Shown: positions 25,997-34,369 of the stretch, one piece after another | Position numbering within the stretch: position 1 is the first letter of the stretch | Layout of the letters: the number at the start of each line of letters is the position of its first letter | NCBI GenBank assembly: GCA_019695015.1 | Contig: JAIBAV010000036.1 | Span: 1-40,266 of the forward strand | Direction of reading: 5' to 3' | Length of the DNA stretch: 40,266 bases | Origin: Chitinophagaceae bacterium | GTDB lineage: Bacteria; Bacteroidota; Bacteroidia; Chitinophagales; Chitinophagaceae | Notes under the pieces: generated by a model | Told to the model about the DNA's origin: nothing | Databases searched by the model: none | Seen by the model: only the letters and a program-made list of their open reading frames with translations | Program-made: the position numbers and the translations under genes

Positions 25997-27310
25997 CTAT
26001 CCTCTTAGTGCCTTCATTAATCCTTTAAATAATGGCAGCACCATTACTAAAATTGTAGTAGTTAATAATGAACCTAAAATTGCCATTATTAAATAAACAG
26101 TTTTTAGTTTGTATTGCATGGCAGCAAATGCAGATGGCTCTAAAGCGTACATCCATTGGCTTCTTGATGCTCCTGCAACTAAAAGTGTAATTAAAAATAG
26201 AATAAGGGCAATATTAAAAAAGGTTAAGCCTTTTAAAACTAATTTAAAATTAAAATTGGGGTTTTCTTTTTGTACAATATAAGCAATAGATGCTAATAAT
26301 ATAGTGGTATTAATTCCAATTGTTGTGCCCATACTATGAGCAACAGTTACATGTGTACCATGCGTATAATAATTTATAGCAGGTATAGAAATTAACAGAG
26401 CAACAAATAAATTAATTAGTACCCATTTATCTGTAGAGGATAAGAACTTAATTACAACTTTGTTTTCGATGGTTGTATTAAAATTCAGCGATTTCTTCCA
26501 AGAGTAAATAATGCTGATAAGCAATATCCATTCAGTCATACTTACTAAATATGCAAAATATCTTATCCAAGGTGCAATAGGAATTAAGTAAACATGATGT
26601 GCCCAGCCAAACATAAGATTGGATAAGCCTAAGAAATAAAAGAAAAAAGATTTCTTATCAGTACCAACGCCACTTGTTGGACTAAGTTTTGCCATAACAT
26701 AAGTTGCAGTACCATACACTAACATATTCCAAGAACCTACAAATGATCCTCCAGCCTTCCATTGTAAAGCTGTATTAGCTAAAAATTTATCTTTAAAATA
26801 TGGTGTTAACCAAATATAAGCTTCCGATAAATGATAAATCATAAATACCGAACCTGTACACCACATCCAAAAATAAACTGGTCGTTTAGTAAACCCATTT
26901 AATAAAGACCCTATTACATTGTATGCAAACAAAAACCAACCAATTAAAATAGGAATGATGAGTATTGGAGGAAACTCTAAATATTCTTTACCTCCAAAAA
27001 TTCCCAAAGCATAACAGGTATAAATTCCAATTCCAGTAAGTAGAAAAATAATAAAATGATAACTAACTAAAAGTTGTTTTTTTAATAGCCCATCTTTTTG
27101 TAAATAGTAATAAATTCCCCCAATAGCAGAAAGTAAAACCCAACTTAATGCACCAGTTACATGCATGGGTCTAACTTTGTTGAATGTTAAAAAAGGTTTT
27201 AAAAAATCAAACTGAACATATTGTAATGTTGCAATAATTCCGAATGAAATAGCAGTTATTAAAGATGCTATTGCTGTAATGATAAATAATAAAGGTGCTT
27301 TTGATTTCAT
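25997..27310 (-). CDS. norB: NorB-like nitric oxide reductase catalytic subunit with altered metal ligands
   Basis: A 437-residue, 12-helix heme-copper superfamily subunit. Compared from memory with cNorB: FNKVRPMHVTGALSWVLL keeps the low-spin heme His (His50, cNorB His60), GGKEYLEFPP matches GREFLEQP, and GWAHHVYLIP keeps two FeB ligands (His238/239, cNorB 258/259). NYYTHGTHVTVAHSMG keeps the heme b3 ligand (His325, cNorB 347). A gap-free stretch through LQWKAGGSFVGSWNMLVYG shows Gly187 for His207, Val191 for Glu211 and Asn195 for Glu215, and Met327 stands in place of low-spin ligand His349. The gene's ATG overlaps the norC stop by one base (TAATG). NO reduction is the default inference, but the incomplete FeB site means this may be an atypical NOR class or another activity. 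Confidence 0.85.
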   Translation of the reverse strand: MKSKAPLLFIITAIASLITAISFGIIATLQYVQFDFLKPFLTFNKVRPMHVTGALSWVLLSAIGGIYYYLQKDGLLKKQLLVSYHFIIFLLTGIGIYTCYALGIFGGKEYLEFPPILIIPILIGWFLFAYNVIGSLLNGFTKRPVYFWMWCTGSVFMIYHLSEAYIWLTPYFKDKFLANTALQWKAGGSFVGSWNMLVYGTATYVMAKLSPTSGVGTDKKSFFFYFLGLSNLMFGWAHHVYLIPIAPWIRYFAYLVSMTEWILLISIIYSWKKSLNFNTTIENKVVIKFLSSTDKWVLINLFVALLISIPAINYYTHGTHVTVAHSMGTTIGINTTILLASIAYIVQKENPNFNFKLVLKGLTFFNIALILFLITLLVAGASRSQWMYALEPSAFAAMQYKLKTVYLIMAILGSLLTTTILVMVLPLFKGLMKALRG

Positions 27311-27714
27311 TATTTTTCTGATATTTCTACCCAACCGTTTTTATGAATAATACTTTTTTTATCAGGATAAAATCCTGTGCTATCTACTTCTTTTAAGAAT
27401 GTAATAATATTTTGTTTTTCCAGGTCTGAAAAGTGGAATAATGGCATTGTACTTATTCCGCTATTTAACATTGCATTGATAAAATCTCCTCCTTTTAAAG
27501 AATATACATTTGTAATATCTGGTCCTAAATAACCACCTAACCCATAAAATTGATGACAGGAATTGCAGTTATTATCTTGCCACAATTTTTGCCCTTGTAA
27601 AGCATTTGTAGATAGCAATGGCTTTGTTGGAGGCTGACTTTGAGTATAAACCAAATAATTATATACTCCAAAAAAACAAATTAATACAATTAAAATTAGA
27701 AATTTTTTAGACAT
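27310..27714 (-). CDS. norC: NorC-like membrane-anchored cytochrome c
   Basis: A 134-residue monoheme cytochrome c with one N-terminal membrane anchor (LILIVLICFFGVYNYLVY). NNCNSCHQFYGLGGYLGPDITNVY holds the heme motif (Cys50, Cys53, His54) and closely follows the NorC pattern. Met90 in STMPLFHFS is the likely axial ligand. It passes electrons from a soluble or lipoprotein donor (here perhaps the azurin or cytochrome c) to NorB. The ATG at 27714 is preferred over the TTG at 27726. It forms a two-gene operon with norB. A perfect -7 element and a TGA-N6-TCA operator lie directly upstream. Confidence 0.93.
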   Translation of the reverse strand: MSKKFLILIVLICFFGVYNYLVYTQSQPPTKPLLSTNALQGQKLWQDNNCNSCHQFYGLGGYLGPDITNVYSLKGGDFINAMLNSGISTMPLFHFSDLEKQNIITFLKEVDSTGFYPDKKSIIHKNGWVEISEK

Positions 27715-27736
27715 TTTTTGAATCAAAAATTATGGA

Positions 27737-27744
27737 CAAATTTA
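27737..27744 (-). promoter_or_regulatory. -7 promoter element of norCB
   Basis: The minus strand reads TAAATTTG, an exact TAnnTTTG match, 22 bp upstream of the norC ATG. Its centre is 33.0 bp from the centre of the upstream inverted repeat at 27767-27780. Confidence 0.75.
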
Positions 27745-27766
27745 ATTTTTCAATGTGCATTTAATC

Positions 27767-27780
27767 ATGACCTGTATCAT
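27767..27780 (-). promoter_or_regulatory. Crp/Fnr-type operator upstream of norCB
   Basis: The inverted repeat reads ATGACCTGTATCAT on the plus strand and ATGATACAGGTCAT on the transcribed strand, core TGA-N6-TCA. It is centred 33 bp above the -7 element, so about -41 from the predicted start, the class II activator position. Bound factor inferred to be the local Crp/Fnr protein. Confidence 0.75.
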
Positions 27781-27810
27781 AAGAAAACTATAACTTATAA
27801 TGAACAACAA

Positions 27811-28176
27811 CTAAATTTTGCTGAGCATTACACTAGATATAGACTTAGCATGCATTTTCATTTTTTCTGCATTCTTTCCTTCAAAAAACTCATCCACAGT
27901 TGCATTAAATAATTTCATCCATCTTTCAAAATGTACAGTTGTGGTTGGCTCTTTTGAATGAATAGTTTTATGAACATTCAATGGGTCTCCTTCATAATCT
28001 CCTGTATAAAAAAGCACATTCTCCCAAAAAGAGCACATCATTACAAAATGTTTATCCCAATTAACATTCATAACACCAGTAAAAAAATGACCCAATAAAT
28101 CATCATTTTTTACTCTTTCGTAAAAAACACTTACTACTTTTTCAATATCGCTGTTATTACTTATATCTTGTTTCAT
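27811..28176 (-). CDS. Truncated hemoglobin, group III-like
   Basis: A 121-residue globin with a 2-on-2 fold. DIEKVVSVFYERVKNDDLLGHFF is the B-helix region, and NWDKHFVMMCSFWENVLFYTGDYEGDPLNVHKTIH covers helices E-F, with the Trp-rich FWENVLF and a proximal His. HFERWMKLFNATVDEFF is the H-helix region. The pattern matches group III (trHbP) rather than groups I or II. These proteins bind NO, O2 or sulfide; their role is unsettled. It is the last gene of the nos block (27 bp after nosY, same strand) and directly precedes the norCB promoter, which suggests NO handling during N2O respiration (inference). Confidence 0.9.
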   Translation of the reverse strand: MKQDISNNSDIEKVVSVFYERVKNDDLLGHFFTGVMNVNWDKHFVMMCSFWENVLFYTGDYEGDPLNVHKTIHSKEPTTTVHFERWMKLFNATVDEFFEGKNAEKMKMHAKSISSVMLSKI

Positions 28177-28203
28177 TTATTATTATTTAAACAATTAATA
28201 ATT

Positions 28204-28971
28204 TTACAAATCTTTCTTTTTAAATTTTCTTAATGAAATTGCGAATGGAACTGCAATCCATAATCCTAATAAAGCAAAGGATAAAACCAAGCCCCAATTA
28301 CTACCAAAATAGTTTTGAAAAATAGCTCCCGAAAAGCCAAGCATTGCAGATACATCTAATTTAAGAAGAATTAAAATTCTACTTAAATCTACAGGGCTTA
28401 AAGCACTAAGAATTACCACAATTTTTTCTATAGGATAATCGGCAAACTGAAAAAATAAAAACAAAACTATCCCATCAAACAACAAAGCAAAGTACAGCCA
28501 TAGCATGATAGAAACTCCTATGCCTTTTGCCTTATCTCTTGTAAACATACTACATAAAAATGCTACAGAAACAAATATCATAGAAAGCATGATGCCTGTT
28601 GCAACCATCATTATTGCTGTTGCAAAATTTGCAAATAGTAATAATGGAATGCCAACGCCAACAATATAAGCTGTTACCATACTTAATGATAAGCCAATAA
28701 ATAAAGCTTTCCAAACCATGCCTCTATTAACAGGGTTGCTAATTAATAATTCTATAAACTCGCTACTATTATAAATGTAAATGGTAGAAAATAATATGGA
28801 AACCAATGGAACAGTAAGTAAAACAATATTTAACACTGTTAATACACCTTTAGATTCATTATCTTCTAAACTAAAAGCACTCCATGCAAACAGAGCAAGC
28901 ATAATTGTATAAGCAATTATAATTTTATTTTTTAAAATATCTAGTGCAACATATTTTAAAACTCTTATCAT
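28204..28971 (-). CDS. nosY: NosY-like ABC-2 type permease of the nitrous oxide reductase maturation system
   Basis: A 255-residue inner-membrane protein with six membrane helices. VLKYVALDILKNKIIIAYTIMLALFAW is the N-terminal elbow and first helix. LTVPLVSILFSTIYIYNSSEFIELLISNPVNRG is the conserved ABC-2 region next to the coupling loop. It pairs with the NosF ATPase to form an exporter that acts with NosD in CuZ centre assembly. Its ATG overlaps the nosF stop by 4 bp (ATGA), which indicates translational coupling. Length and topology fit NosY. Confidence 0.92.
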   Translation of the reverse strand: MIRVLKYVALDILKNKIIIAYTIMLALFAWSAFSLEDNESKGVLTVLNIVLLTVPLVSILFSTIYIYNSSEFIELLISNPVNRGMVWKALFIGLSLSMVTAYIVGVGIPLLLFANFATAIMMVATGIMLSMIFVSVAFLCSMFTRDKAKGIGVSIMLWLYFALLFDGIVLFLFFQFADYPIEKIVVILSALSPVDLSRILILLKLDVSAMLGFSGAIFQNYFGSNWGLVLSFALLGLWIAVPFAISLRKFKKKDL

Positions 28972-29678
28972 GCCCTTTGTGTTTTTAAAAGGTGAATAAT
29001 AGATTTTGCTATTGTAGCTTCTCCGGTTTTTTCTTTTAATATTTCTACATTTTCATGTAATATTAATTTTCCTTCTTGCATAAAAACTATCTGAGTAACT
29101 AAATCATCTAACTCGCTTAATAAATGAGATGTAATGAGAATTAAGCAGCCTTTATTTTTTGCATCTATAATTTTATTTTTTAGTATTTCGGAGGATATTG
29201 GATCTAAACCTGCAGTTGGCTCATCTAAAATAAATACTTTGGATTGAAACATAAAAGCCAACACTGCACTCACTTTTTGTGTAGTACCACCACTTAAGGT
29301 TCTCATTTTTTTATTCAACATTTTCTCTATCTCAAACTTTTCATACAATTCAGTATCCAAATCATTTGTATGATTTCTAATGCCTTTAATCATTTCTATA
29401 ACTTGCCCTATAGTCATATTTTCAGGGTAACGACCAATTTGTGGCATATAACCAATATGTTTTCTGTACTCATTATCGTTTTTTATGCTTTTACCATCAA
29501 ATTTTATTGTACCTAATTCTGGTAAAACCATTCCTAAAATTGATTTTATTAATGTTGTTTTACCGCAACCATTTGGGCCAATTAGTGCAATACATTCCCC
29601 TTTATTTAACTCTATACTTAAATTATTTAATGCCCTAAACCTGCCAAAATGTTTTGTTATGTTCTCAATTTTAATCAT
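28968..29678 (-). CDS. nosF: NosF-like ABC transporter ATPase
   Basis: A 236-residue cytosolic ATPase driving the NosFY exporter required for CuZ maturation of N2O reductase. Walker A is LIGPNGCGKTTLIKS (about residue 33), the Q-loop YMPQIGRYPENM, the signature LSGGTTQKVSAVLAF, Walker B VFILDEPTAGLDP and the switch His lies in ITSHLLSEL. It overlaps nosD by 4 bp (ATGA) upstream and nosY by 4 bp downstream. The D-F-Y gene order is the same as in known nos clusters, which makes the assignment firm. Confidence 0.94.
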   Translation of the reverse strand: MIKIENITKHFGRFRALNNLSIELNKGECIALIGPNGCGKTTLIKSILGMVLPELGTIKFDGKSIKNDNEYRKHIGYMPQIGRYPENMTIGQVIEMIKGIRNHTNDLDTELYEKFEIEKMLNKKMRTLSGGTTQKVSAVLAFMFQSKVFILDEPTAGLDPISSEILKNKIIDAKNKGCLILITSHLLSELDDLVTQIVFMQEGKLILHENVEILKEKTGEATIAKSIIHLLKTQRA

Positions 29679-30946
29679 AGTTTGTAGGGTGTCATTCTTG
29701 GGTTATTATCAATAAAATTTTCTGGTGTTAAAGTAGGTAAAATTTTTTCTGACTTATCTAAAAGAGATATCATAAAACTTCTGTAAAGCAACATTGCTGG
29801 TGAATTTTTTTCAACAATCACCGAAAATAAACTCAATGGCCTAAATGGCACATCGCCAATATTATCTTTATTCAAGTCATATCCTTCATACTTATCCCAA
29901 TAGTTTGCATCAAAATGATTTAGCGTTAAAAAACCATTAGTAGAAATATCATACGTATTGCCTAAAAAGTTATTCTTATCAATTCTATTATCTATACAAT
30001 TTGCTTGCAAACGCATTCCCCAACCATTATTTATAAAAGTGTTTTTTTCTGCAACAATTCTGTTTGAGCCTTCAAAAAAAATACCTGTAGTGTTACGAAT
30101 AAATTTATTTCCTGATAAATAACAATCGGATAATTCTTTAAATAAAACTCCATAAGCTGCATCGCCCCAATTTTCTTGAAAAGTGTTATTCATCATTACC
30201 ACTTCTTTAGTAAACATAACGGCTACCCCTGCTCCATTATCTTTAAAAAAATTGGTAAAGTAGGCATTTTTATGAGAGAACATAAAATGCAAACCATATC
30301 GTAAATTTTTATGGGCAATATTCCTCCAAATTACTGTGTGTGTAACAAATTCAAAATAAATTCCATCTCTGTGGCCATACACTCTATTACCAATTATTTG
30401 CAAAGAATCACTCTTCCAACAATGAATTCCATTACCCGATTGATATTCTTCTTTTTGAGAGGCGGTTAGTGTATTGTTTTTTACTAAGCAATGTTTTGCA
30501 TATTGTAGATATATTCCAAAAAAATTATTGATTAGTTTATTATTTTCAATTACAACATATTTATTTTCATAAATTTTAATGGCACTTAAATCGTTCATGC
30601 TGCTTCGGCCACTGTTTTGTAACTGTAATTTTTTTATTACTACATTGTTGCTTTTAATAGATAAAATTTCATACTCAAATTCACCATCCAGTATTGGATA
30701 ATCTTCGCCAATAATACTTATAGGTTTATCTATAACAATATTGCCTTCTTTATATATTGCCTTTGAAATTAAAACAGTATCTCCATTTTGTGCATGTTTT
30801 ATTGCACTTTTAATAGTTTTAAAATCAGCTTCTTTACCTACTCTTAAAACTGTTGAAAATGAAAAGTTGGGTAAAATGCTGCTTAACCATATTATACAAA
30901 CAGCAATAATATTTTTTATATTAATCCTGCTAATATTATTGTACAT
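29675..30946 (-). CDS. nosD: NosD-like periplasmic beta-helix copper-assembly protein
   Basis: A 423-residue exported protein with a signal peptide (IIAVCIIWLSSILPNFSFS). A long right-handed beta-helix of CASH-type repeats follows, seen as recurring NN/KN-x-(F/Y)-x-x-N turns such as IENNKLINNFFGIYL, VKNNTLTASQ, MMNNTFQENWGDAAYG, LSGNKFIRNTTGIFFEGS and AEKNTFINNG. It ends in LNHFDANYWDKYEGYD, a conserved NosD C-terminal motif. NosD works with NosFY to deliver copper or sulfur to the CuZ site. It overlaps nosL by 11 bp and nosF by 4 bp, so the four genes form one operon. Confidence 0.93.
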   Translation of the reverse strand: MYNNISRINIKNIIAVCIIWLSSILPNFSFSTVLRVGKEADFKTIKSAIKHAQNGDTVLISKAIYKEGNIVIDKPISIIGEDYPILDGEFEYEILSIKSNNVVIKKLQLQNSGRSSMNDLSAIKIYENKYVVIENNKLINNFFGIYLQYAKHCLVKNNTLTASQKEEYQSGNGIHCWKSDSLQIIGNRVYGHRDGIYFEFVTHTVIWRNIAHKNLRYGLHFMFSHKNAYFTNFFKDNGAGVAVMFTKEVVMMNNTFQENWGDAAYGVLFKELSDCYLSGNKFIRNTTGIFFEGSNRIVAEKNTFINNGWGMRLQANCIDNRIDKNNFLGNTYDISTNGFLTLNHFDANYWDKYEGYDLNKDNIGDVPFRPLSLFSVIVEKNSPAMLLYRSFMISLLDKSEKILPTLTPENFIDNNPRMTPYKL

Positions 30947-31970
30947 TTTTAGAAATCTGTTTATTTAGTGTACCCCAATTTAACAAGGCTGTTTTGTATT
31001 CTGTTGCAGTTTTTTCTGCTTCTTCTTTGGTTGCAAATGCAGCAATATTGCCACCCATTGGGCTACGCATTTTTTCATGTTGCACAAAAAATGCTGTTGT
31101 AGCATCTATTAATTGATTATCTTTTGTATAATCTGCTATAAAATATTTCTTAACTTCTGTTGCATTATTTTCACTCACATATCCATTCATACAAACCAAA
31201 TCATCAAACTTAAATACTCTTCCTTTTTTAGTAATTATTTCGGCACCAAATTTTCCATCGGCAATAGACATTTTACAAAAAGTGCATGCATCTTTATTTA
31301 AAGAAATTGGTTCGGCTTTTTGATTATTGCAAGAAGAAAACAAAACTATCATTGGTAACAAAACAGCCAATGTAGATTTACTCTTGCTAAACTTTTTTAA
31401 AAACTTAGTTTCTTTTAAAACTGCAGTTAACGATAATAAACCAGCAGAAATAAAAAGCCAACCTCCAATGCTTGGTATTGAATATGCACCAAAGTTTAGT
31501 AATTGTTTAAACCCTATTAATGGTGGTTGGTAAGCCATTCCTGGAACTTTAATTGCAGCATTGGGGTCTAAATTGTGCCCATAATCGTACTCCCATCTAT
31601 AAAAATCTGCCATGGCAACAATACCAAATAAAACAAAAGCTGTAAAAATTATATACAATAATTTCTTTTTACCCATTAAAGCTGTTAATGCAAATAAAAT
31701 AGCAAACCCAACAATTATATAAGGTAAAATTGCAAATTCAATAAAATCTTTAGTATGTAAAGTTTTCATGCCAATATAATGGTTTAACCCATTAATAATA
31801 TCAACATCGCCAGCAATAGCATTAGCCCAAATTTTTAAACTCAAACCTTCTGGATATTGAGGAGCATCTAAATAAATACTCCAGATAGGAACAAATAATG
31901 AAATAATAAGAAATAAGGCACCAATAAAAAGTAACATTTTAGAAAGGGATGAAATTTTTGTAGTATGCAT
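30936..31970 (-). CDS. nosL: Fusion of a four-helix membrane domain to NosL copper chaperone
   Basis: A 344-residue protein in two parts. Residues 1-190 form a membrane domain of about four helices (12-30, 78-98, 103-122, 165-185) with a conserved-looking LDAPQYPEGLSLKIW loop and INGLNHYIGMK. Such a domain is, to my memory, a separate gene in other Bacteroidota nos clusters. Residues 195-214 look like a lipoprotein signal (KFSKSKSTLAVLLPMIVLFSSC, Cys214). Residues 220-344 are NosL: DACTFCKMSIADGKFGAEI has the Cys229-x2-Cys232-Lys-Met234 copper site. NosL delivers Cu(I) for nitrous oxide reductase. It starts the nosL-D-F-Y-trHb operon, with an operator and -7 element upstream. Confidence 0.9.
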   Translation of the reverse strand: MHTTKISSLSKMLLFIGALFLIISLFVPIWSIYLDAPQYPEGLSLKIWANAIAGDVDIINGLNHYIGMKTLHTKDFIEFAILPYIIVGFAILFALTALMGKKKLLYIIFTAFVLFGIVAMADFYRWEYDYGHNLDPNAAIKVPGMAYQPPLIGFKQLLNFGAYSIPSIGGWLFISAGLLSLTAVLKETKFLKKFSKSKSTLAVLLPMIVLFSSCNNQKAEPISLNKDACTFCKMSIADGKFGAEIITKKGRVFKFDDLVCMNGYVSENNATEVKKYFIADYTKDNQLIDATTAFFVQHEKMRSPMGGNIAAFATKEEAEKTATEYKTALLNWGTLNKQISKNVQ

Positions 31971-32010
31971 TATATAAAATTTATATGGTTTAAGGGTAAA
32001 TTTTGAGTTG

Positions 32011-32018
32011 CAAAATTA
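32011..32018 (-). promoter_or_regulatory. -7 promoter element of the nosL-D-F-Y-trHb operon
   Basis: The minus strand reads TAATTTTG, an exact TAnnTTTG match, about 40 bp upstream of the nosL ATG. Its centre lies 33.0 bp from the operator centre at 32047.5. Confidence 0.75.
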
Positions 32019-32040
32019 TCATTATATATAATAATACCCT

Positions 32041-32054
32041 ATGACCTCAATCAT
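32041..32054 (-). promoter_or_regulatory. Crp/Fnr-type operator upstream of nosL
   Basis: ATGACCTCAATCAT on the plus strand, ATGATTGAGGTCAT on the transcribed strand, core TGA-N6-TCA. It shares ATGATnnAGGTCAT with the norCB operator in the same orientation. Spacing to the -7 element puts it near -41. Confidence 0.75.
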
Positions 32055-32281
32055 GAAACTGCTTAAAGAAAACTAGAATTATAATTTATACTCTTTTGAG
32101 AAAAGGCTTTAAAAAAAATATTAAAAAGTTAGAGTTATTAAACCTAAAGCAATAGGTAAAATAAAATTAAATTACATTTATTGGGGCGTTGTTATTAACA
32201 GCTAGAAATGGAACAAAAGCTATTGAAAAAAATATTTAAACAATTTTCTTTATTTTACTGCGGAATAACTTTATAAAAACT

Positions 32282-32314
32282 AAAATGCTGCCTAAAAATA
32301 GTAGGCAGCATTTT
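32282..32314 (-). terminator. Rho-independent terminator after nosZ
   Basis: A 13-bp perfect inverted repeat (AAAATGCTGCCTA at 32282-32294, TAGGCAGCATTTT at 32302-32314) with a 7-nt loop sits 25 bp after the nosZ stop. On the minus strand it ends in a short T run. It separates the cytochrome c-nosZ unit from the nosL operon, which agrees with nosL having its own promoter. Confidence 0.85.
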
Positions 32315-32338
32315 AATATTTAACTAATAAAAAAAGAC

Positions 32339-34303
32339 TTATTTTTTATCACCTAAACTCCAAGTTAAAGGTACATTACTACCTTTAGGAGAAACTCTTA
32401 CATAACCTTGCATTTCTTGGTGTAATGCAGAGCAAAAATCTGTACAATAAATTGGGAAAATACCTACTCTATCTGGTACCCATTTTAATGTGGTAGTTTC
32501 ACCAGGCATAATAAGTAACTCGCCATTATTAGCACCTTTTACACCAAAGCCATGTGGTACGTCCCAATCTTGTTCTAAGTTGGTTACATGAAAGTAAACT
32601 TCATCTCCCATTTTAACACCTTCTATATTATCTGGTGCAAAGTGAGAACGAACAGCAGTAATGTAAACATGTACTTTATTTCCTTCTCTTACAACCTTAG
32701 TTTCACCTTCTCCTTTAGCTACATAAGGGTGTTTATTTTTAGCAATCTCAAATATTTTTACTTGGTTATTTTTAATTAAATCGGCAGGTACCGCTTGTGC
32801 ATAGTGTGGTTCGCCAATGGTTGGGAAGTCTAAAATTAATTGCATTTTTTCTCCACTAATATCAAATAACTGAGCACTTTGAGAAAGCTCTGGACCAGTA
32901 GGTAAATAACGATCTTTAGTAATTTTGTTATAAGCTACTAAATATTTACCATAAGGTTTTTTAGTATTACCACCTGGAACCATTAAGTGACCAACAGAAT
33001 AGTAAGTTGGCTTACGATCAATAATTTTTAAATCTTTTACATTCCATTTTACTACTTCAGAAGAAACGAAGAAGGAAGTATATGCATTACCTTCAGCATC
33101 AAACTCTGTATGCAAAGGGCCTAATCCTGGTTTTTGTACTTCGCCATATAAAGCAGCTTCGTATTTAATAACAGGAATACCATTGTATTTTTCAGCCTCA
33201 AATGCTTTATCTGCAATAGCTTTTTGAATTTTTTCGAAGCTAAATACAGGTAATAAAGCTGCTAATTTACCACTACCTACAATGTATTCACCTGTTGGGT
33301 TTACATCGCAACCATGTGGAGATTTAGGGCAAGGAATCATGTAAACGATATCTGGAAATTCAGCAACATCTAAAACTGTTACTTCATTTTTAATTTCTGA
33401 AGTGGCAGTATGTGTTTCTTCATTAAATTTATTATGGGCATATCTTACAGATTGTTTTTTACCTTTTCCTGCTTTAATATACTCTTCTGCTTTTTTCCAG
33501 TTTACAGCCATGATAAAGTCTTTATCATTTTTAGAAGCATTTACTTCTAACAATGTGTTAGCTTGCTCTGTATTGTAAGTACTGAAGAAGAACCAACCAC
33601 TAGATTTACCTTTACCTGTACGTGCAAGGTCAAAGTTTACACCTGGTGTTTTTAATTGGAAAGCAATATTCATTTCGCCATTATCTTTATTAACACTTAC
33701 AAAGCTAATGTGACCTTTAAAATTTTGCTTGTAAGTATTAATTGGCACATCACCGTTATCTGTATCTGCAGGAACACTAAAACGTGTACCAGCAACAATA
33801 TATTCAGAATTTTCAGTACCAAATGGCGAACTGTGATTACCACCACTATTAGGTAATTCTATAATTTCGGCAGTACGGAAAGTTTTTAAATCTACTCTTG
33901 CTAAACGAGGGGTGTTATTACCATTTACAAATACCCATTTACCATTAGGCATTGCATCTGTCATAGACATTTCAACGTGGTGTAAATCATCCCAAGGTAC
34001 AAAACCATGAGAAGTATTTAACATTGGCTTAGTTTCTTCGCTATATCCCCAGCCTTTTTCAGGATCAACAGAGAATACAGGAATTACACGTAATAAACGA
34101 CCACTTGGTAAGCCATAAACACTTAATTGGCCACTAAAGCCACCAGATACGAAGTTATAAAATTCATCGTATTTACCTGGTGCTACATAAGTTTTAGAAG
34201 CAGCATCGCCACTTACTGCACTACTAGAGCCTTTTGGTTTACACGAAGTAAAATAAACAGCAGCTACAGCAAGTAAGCCAACAGCTATTTTTTTTGTTAT
34301 CAT
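32339..34303 (-). CDS. nosZ: Nitrous oxide reductase, clade II type, predicted lipoprotein
   Basis: A 654-residue periplasmic enzyme reducing N2O to N2. The signal has no twin-arginine motif and ends in VYFTSC (lipid-modified Cys21 predicted), the Sec-type export expected for clade II (atypical) NosZ. All seven CuZ histidines can be placed: His108 and 109 (DLHHVEMS), His157 (GGNHSSP), His330 (SPHGCDV), His398 (GPLHTEF), His439 (VGHLMV) and His500 (GEPHYAQ). CuA ligands lie in CTDFCSALHQEM (Cys620, Cys624, His628, Met631). The gene follows the cytochrome c gene by 66 bp and is probably co-transcribed. There is no nosR in the window, which agrees with clade II. Confidence 0.97.
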   Translation of the reverse strand: MITKKIAVGLLAVAAVYFTSCKPKGSSSAVSGDAASKTYVAPGKYDEFYNFVSGGFSGQLSVYGLPSGRLLRVIPVFSVDPEKGWGYSEETKPMLNTSHGFVPWDDLHHVEMSMTDAMPNGKWVFVNGNNTPRLARVDLKTFRTAEIIELPNSGGNHSSPFGTENSEYIVAGTRFSVPADTDNGDVPINTYKQNFKGHISFVSVNKDNGEMNIAFQLKTPGVNFDLARTGKGKSSGWFFFSTYNTEQANTLLEVNASKNDKDFIMAVNWKKAEEYIKAGKGKKQSVRYAHNKFNEETHTATSEIKNEVTVLDVAEFPDIVYMIPCPKSPHGCDVNPTGEYIVGSGKLAALLPVFSFEKIQKAIADKAFEAEKYNGIPVIKYEAALYGEVQKPGLGPLHTEFDAEGNAYTSFFVSSEVVKWNVKDLKIIDRKPTYYSVGHLMVPGGNTKKPYGKYLVAYNKITKDRYLPTGPELSQSAQLFDISGEKMQLILDFPTIGEPHYAQAVPADLIKNNQVKIFEIAKNKHPYVAKGEGETKVVREGNKVHVYITAVRSHFAPDNIEGVKMGDEVYFHVTNLEQDWDVPHGFGVKGANNGELLIMPGETTTLKWVPDRVGIFPIYCTDFCSALHQEMQGYVRVSPKGSNVPLTWSLGDKK

Positions 34304-34369
34304 AATTTATTTTTTAAGGATTTAAGAATTTGAAAATTGGTTGTATAAAATGAGCTATCTAAATATTAT

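Larger units (their letters stand above)
31971..32338. other. 368-bp intergenic region with nosL promoter and nosZ terminator
   Basis: It holds the nosL promoter (operator 32041-32054, -7 element 32011-32018) on its left side and the nosZ terminator (32282-32314) on its right. The middle (about 32060-32280) is AT-rich with no open frame, tRNA or other structure that I can support. Confidence 0.8.

Noticed and set aside
25997..27310. Reading norB as a cbb3-type cytochrome oxidase subunit (CcoN)
   Set aside because: NYYTHGTHVT, GGKEYLEFPP and the adjacent NorC with its NorC-specific motif fit NorB; no ccoO or ccoP gene is adjacent and the length is NorB-like.
27718..27912. A 64-codon plus-strand frame between norC and the globin gene
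   Set aside because: It covers the norCB promoter and operator and the end of the globin gene, and has no domain or start signal.
32060..32280. A possible small RNA in the nosZ-nosL gap
   Set aside because: Only the nosZ terminator hairpin is present; no promoter-terminator pair facing the same way was seen, so there is no support beyond AT-rich spacer.
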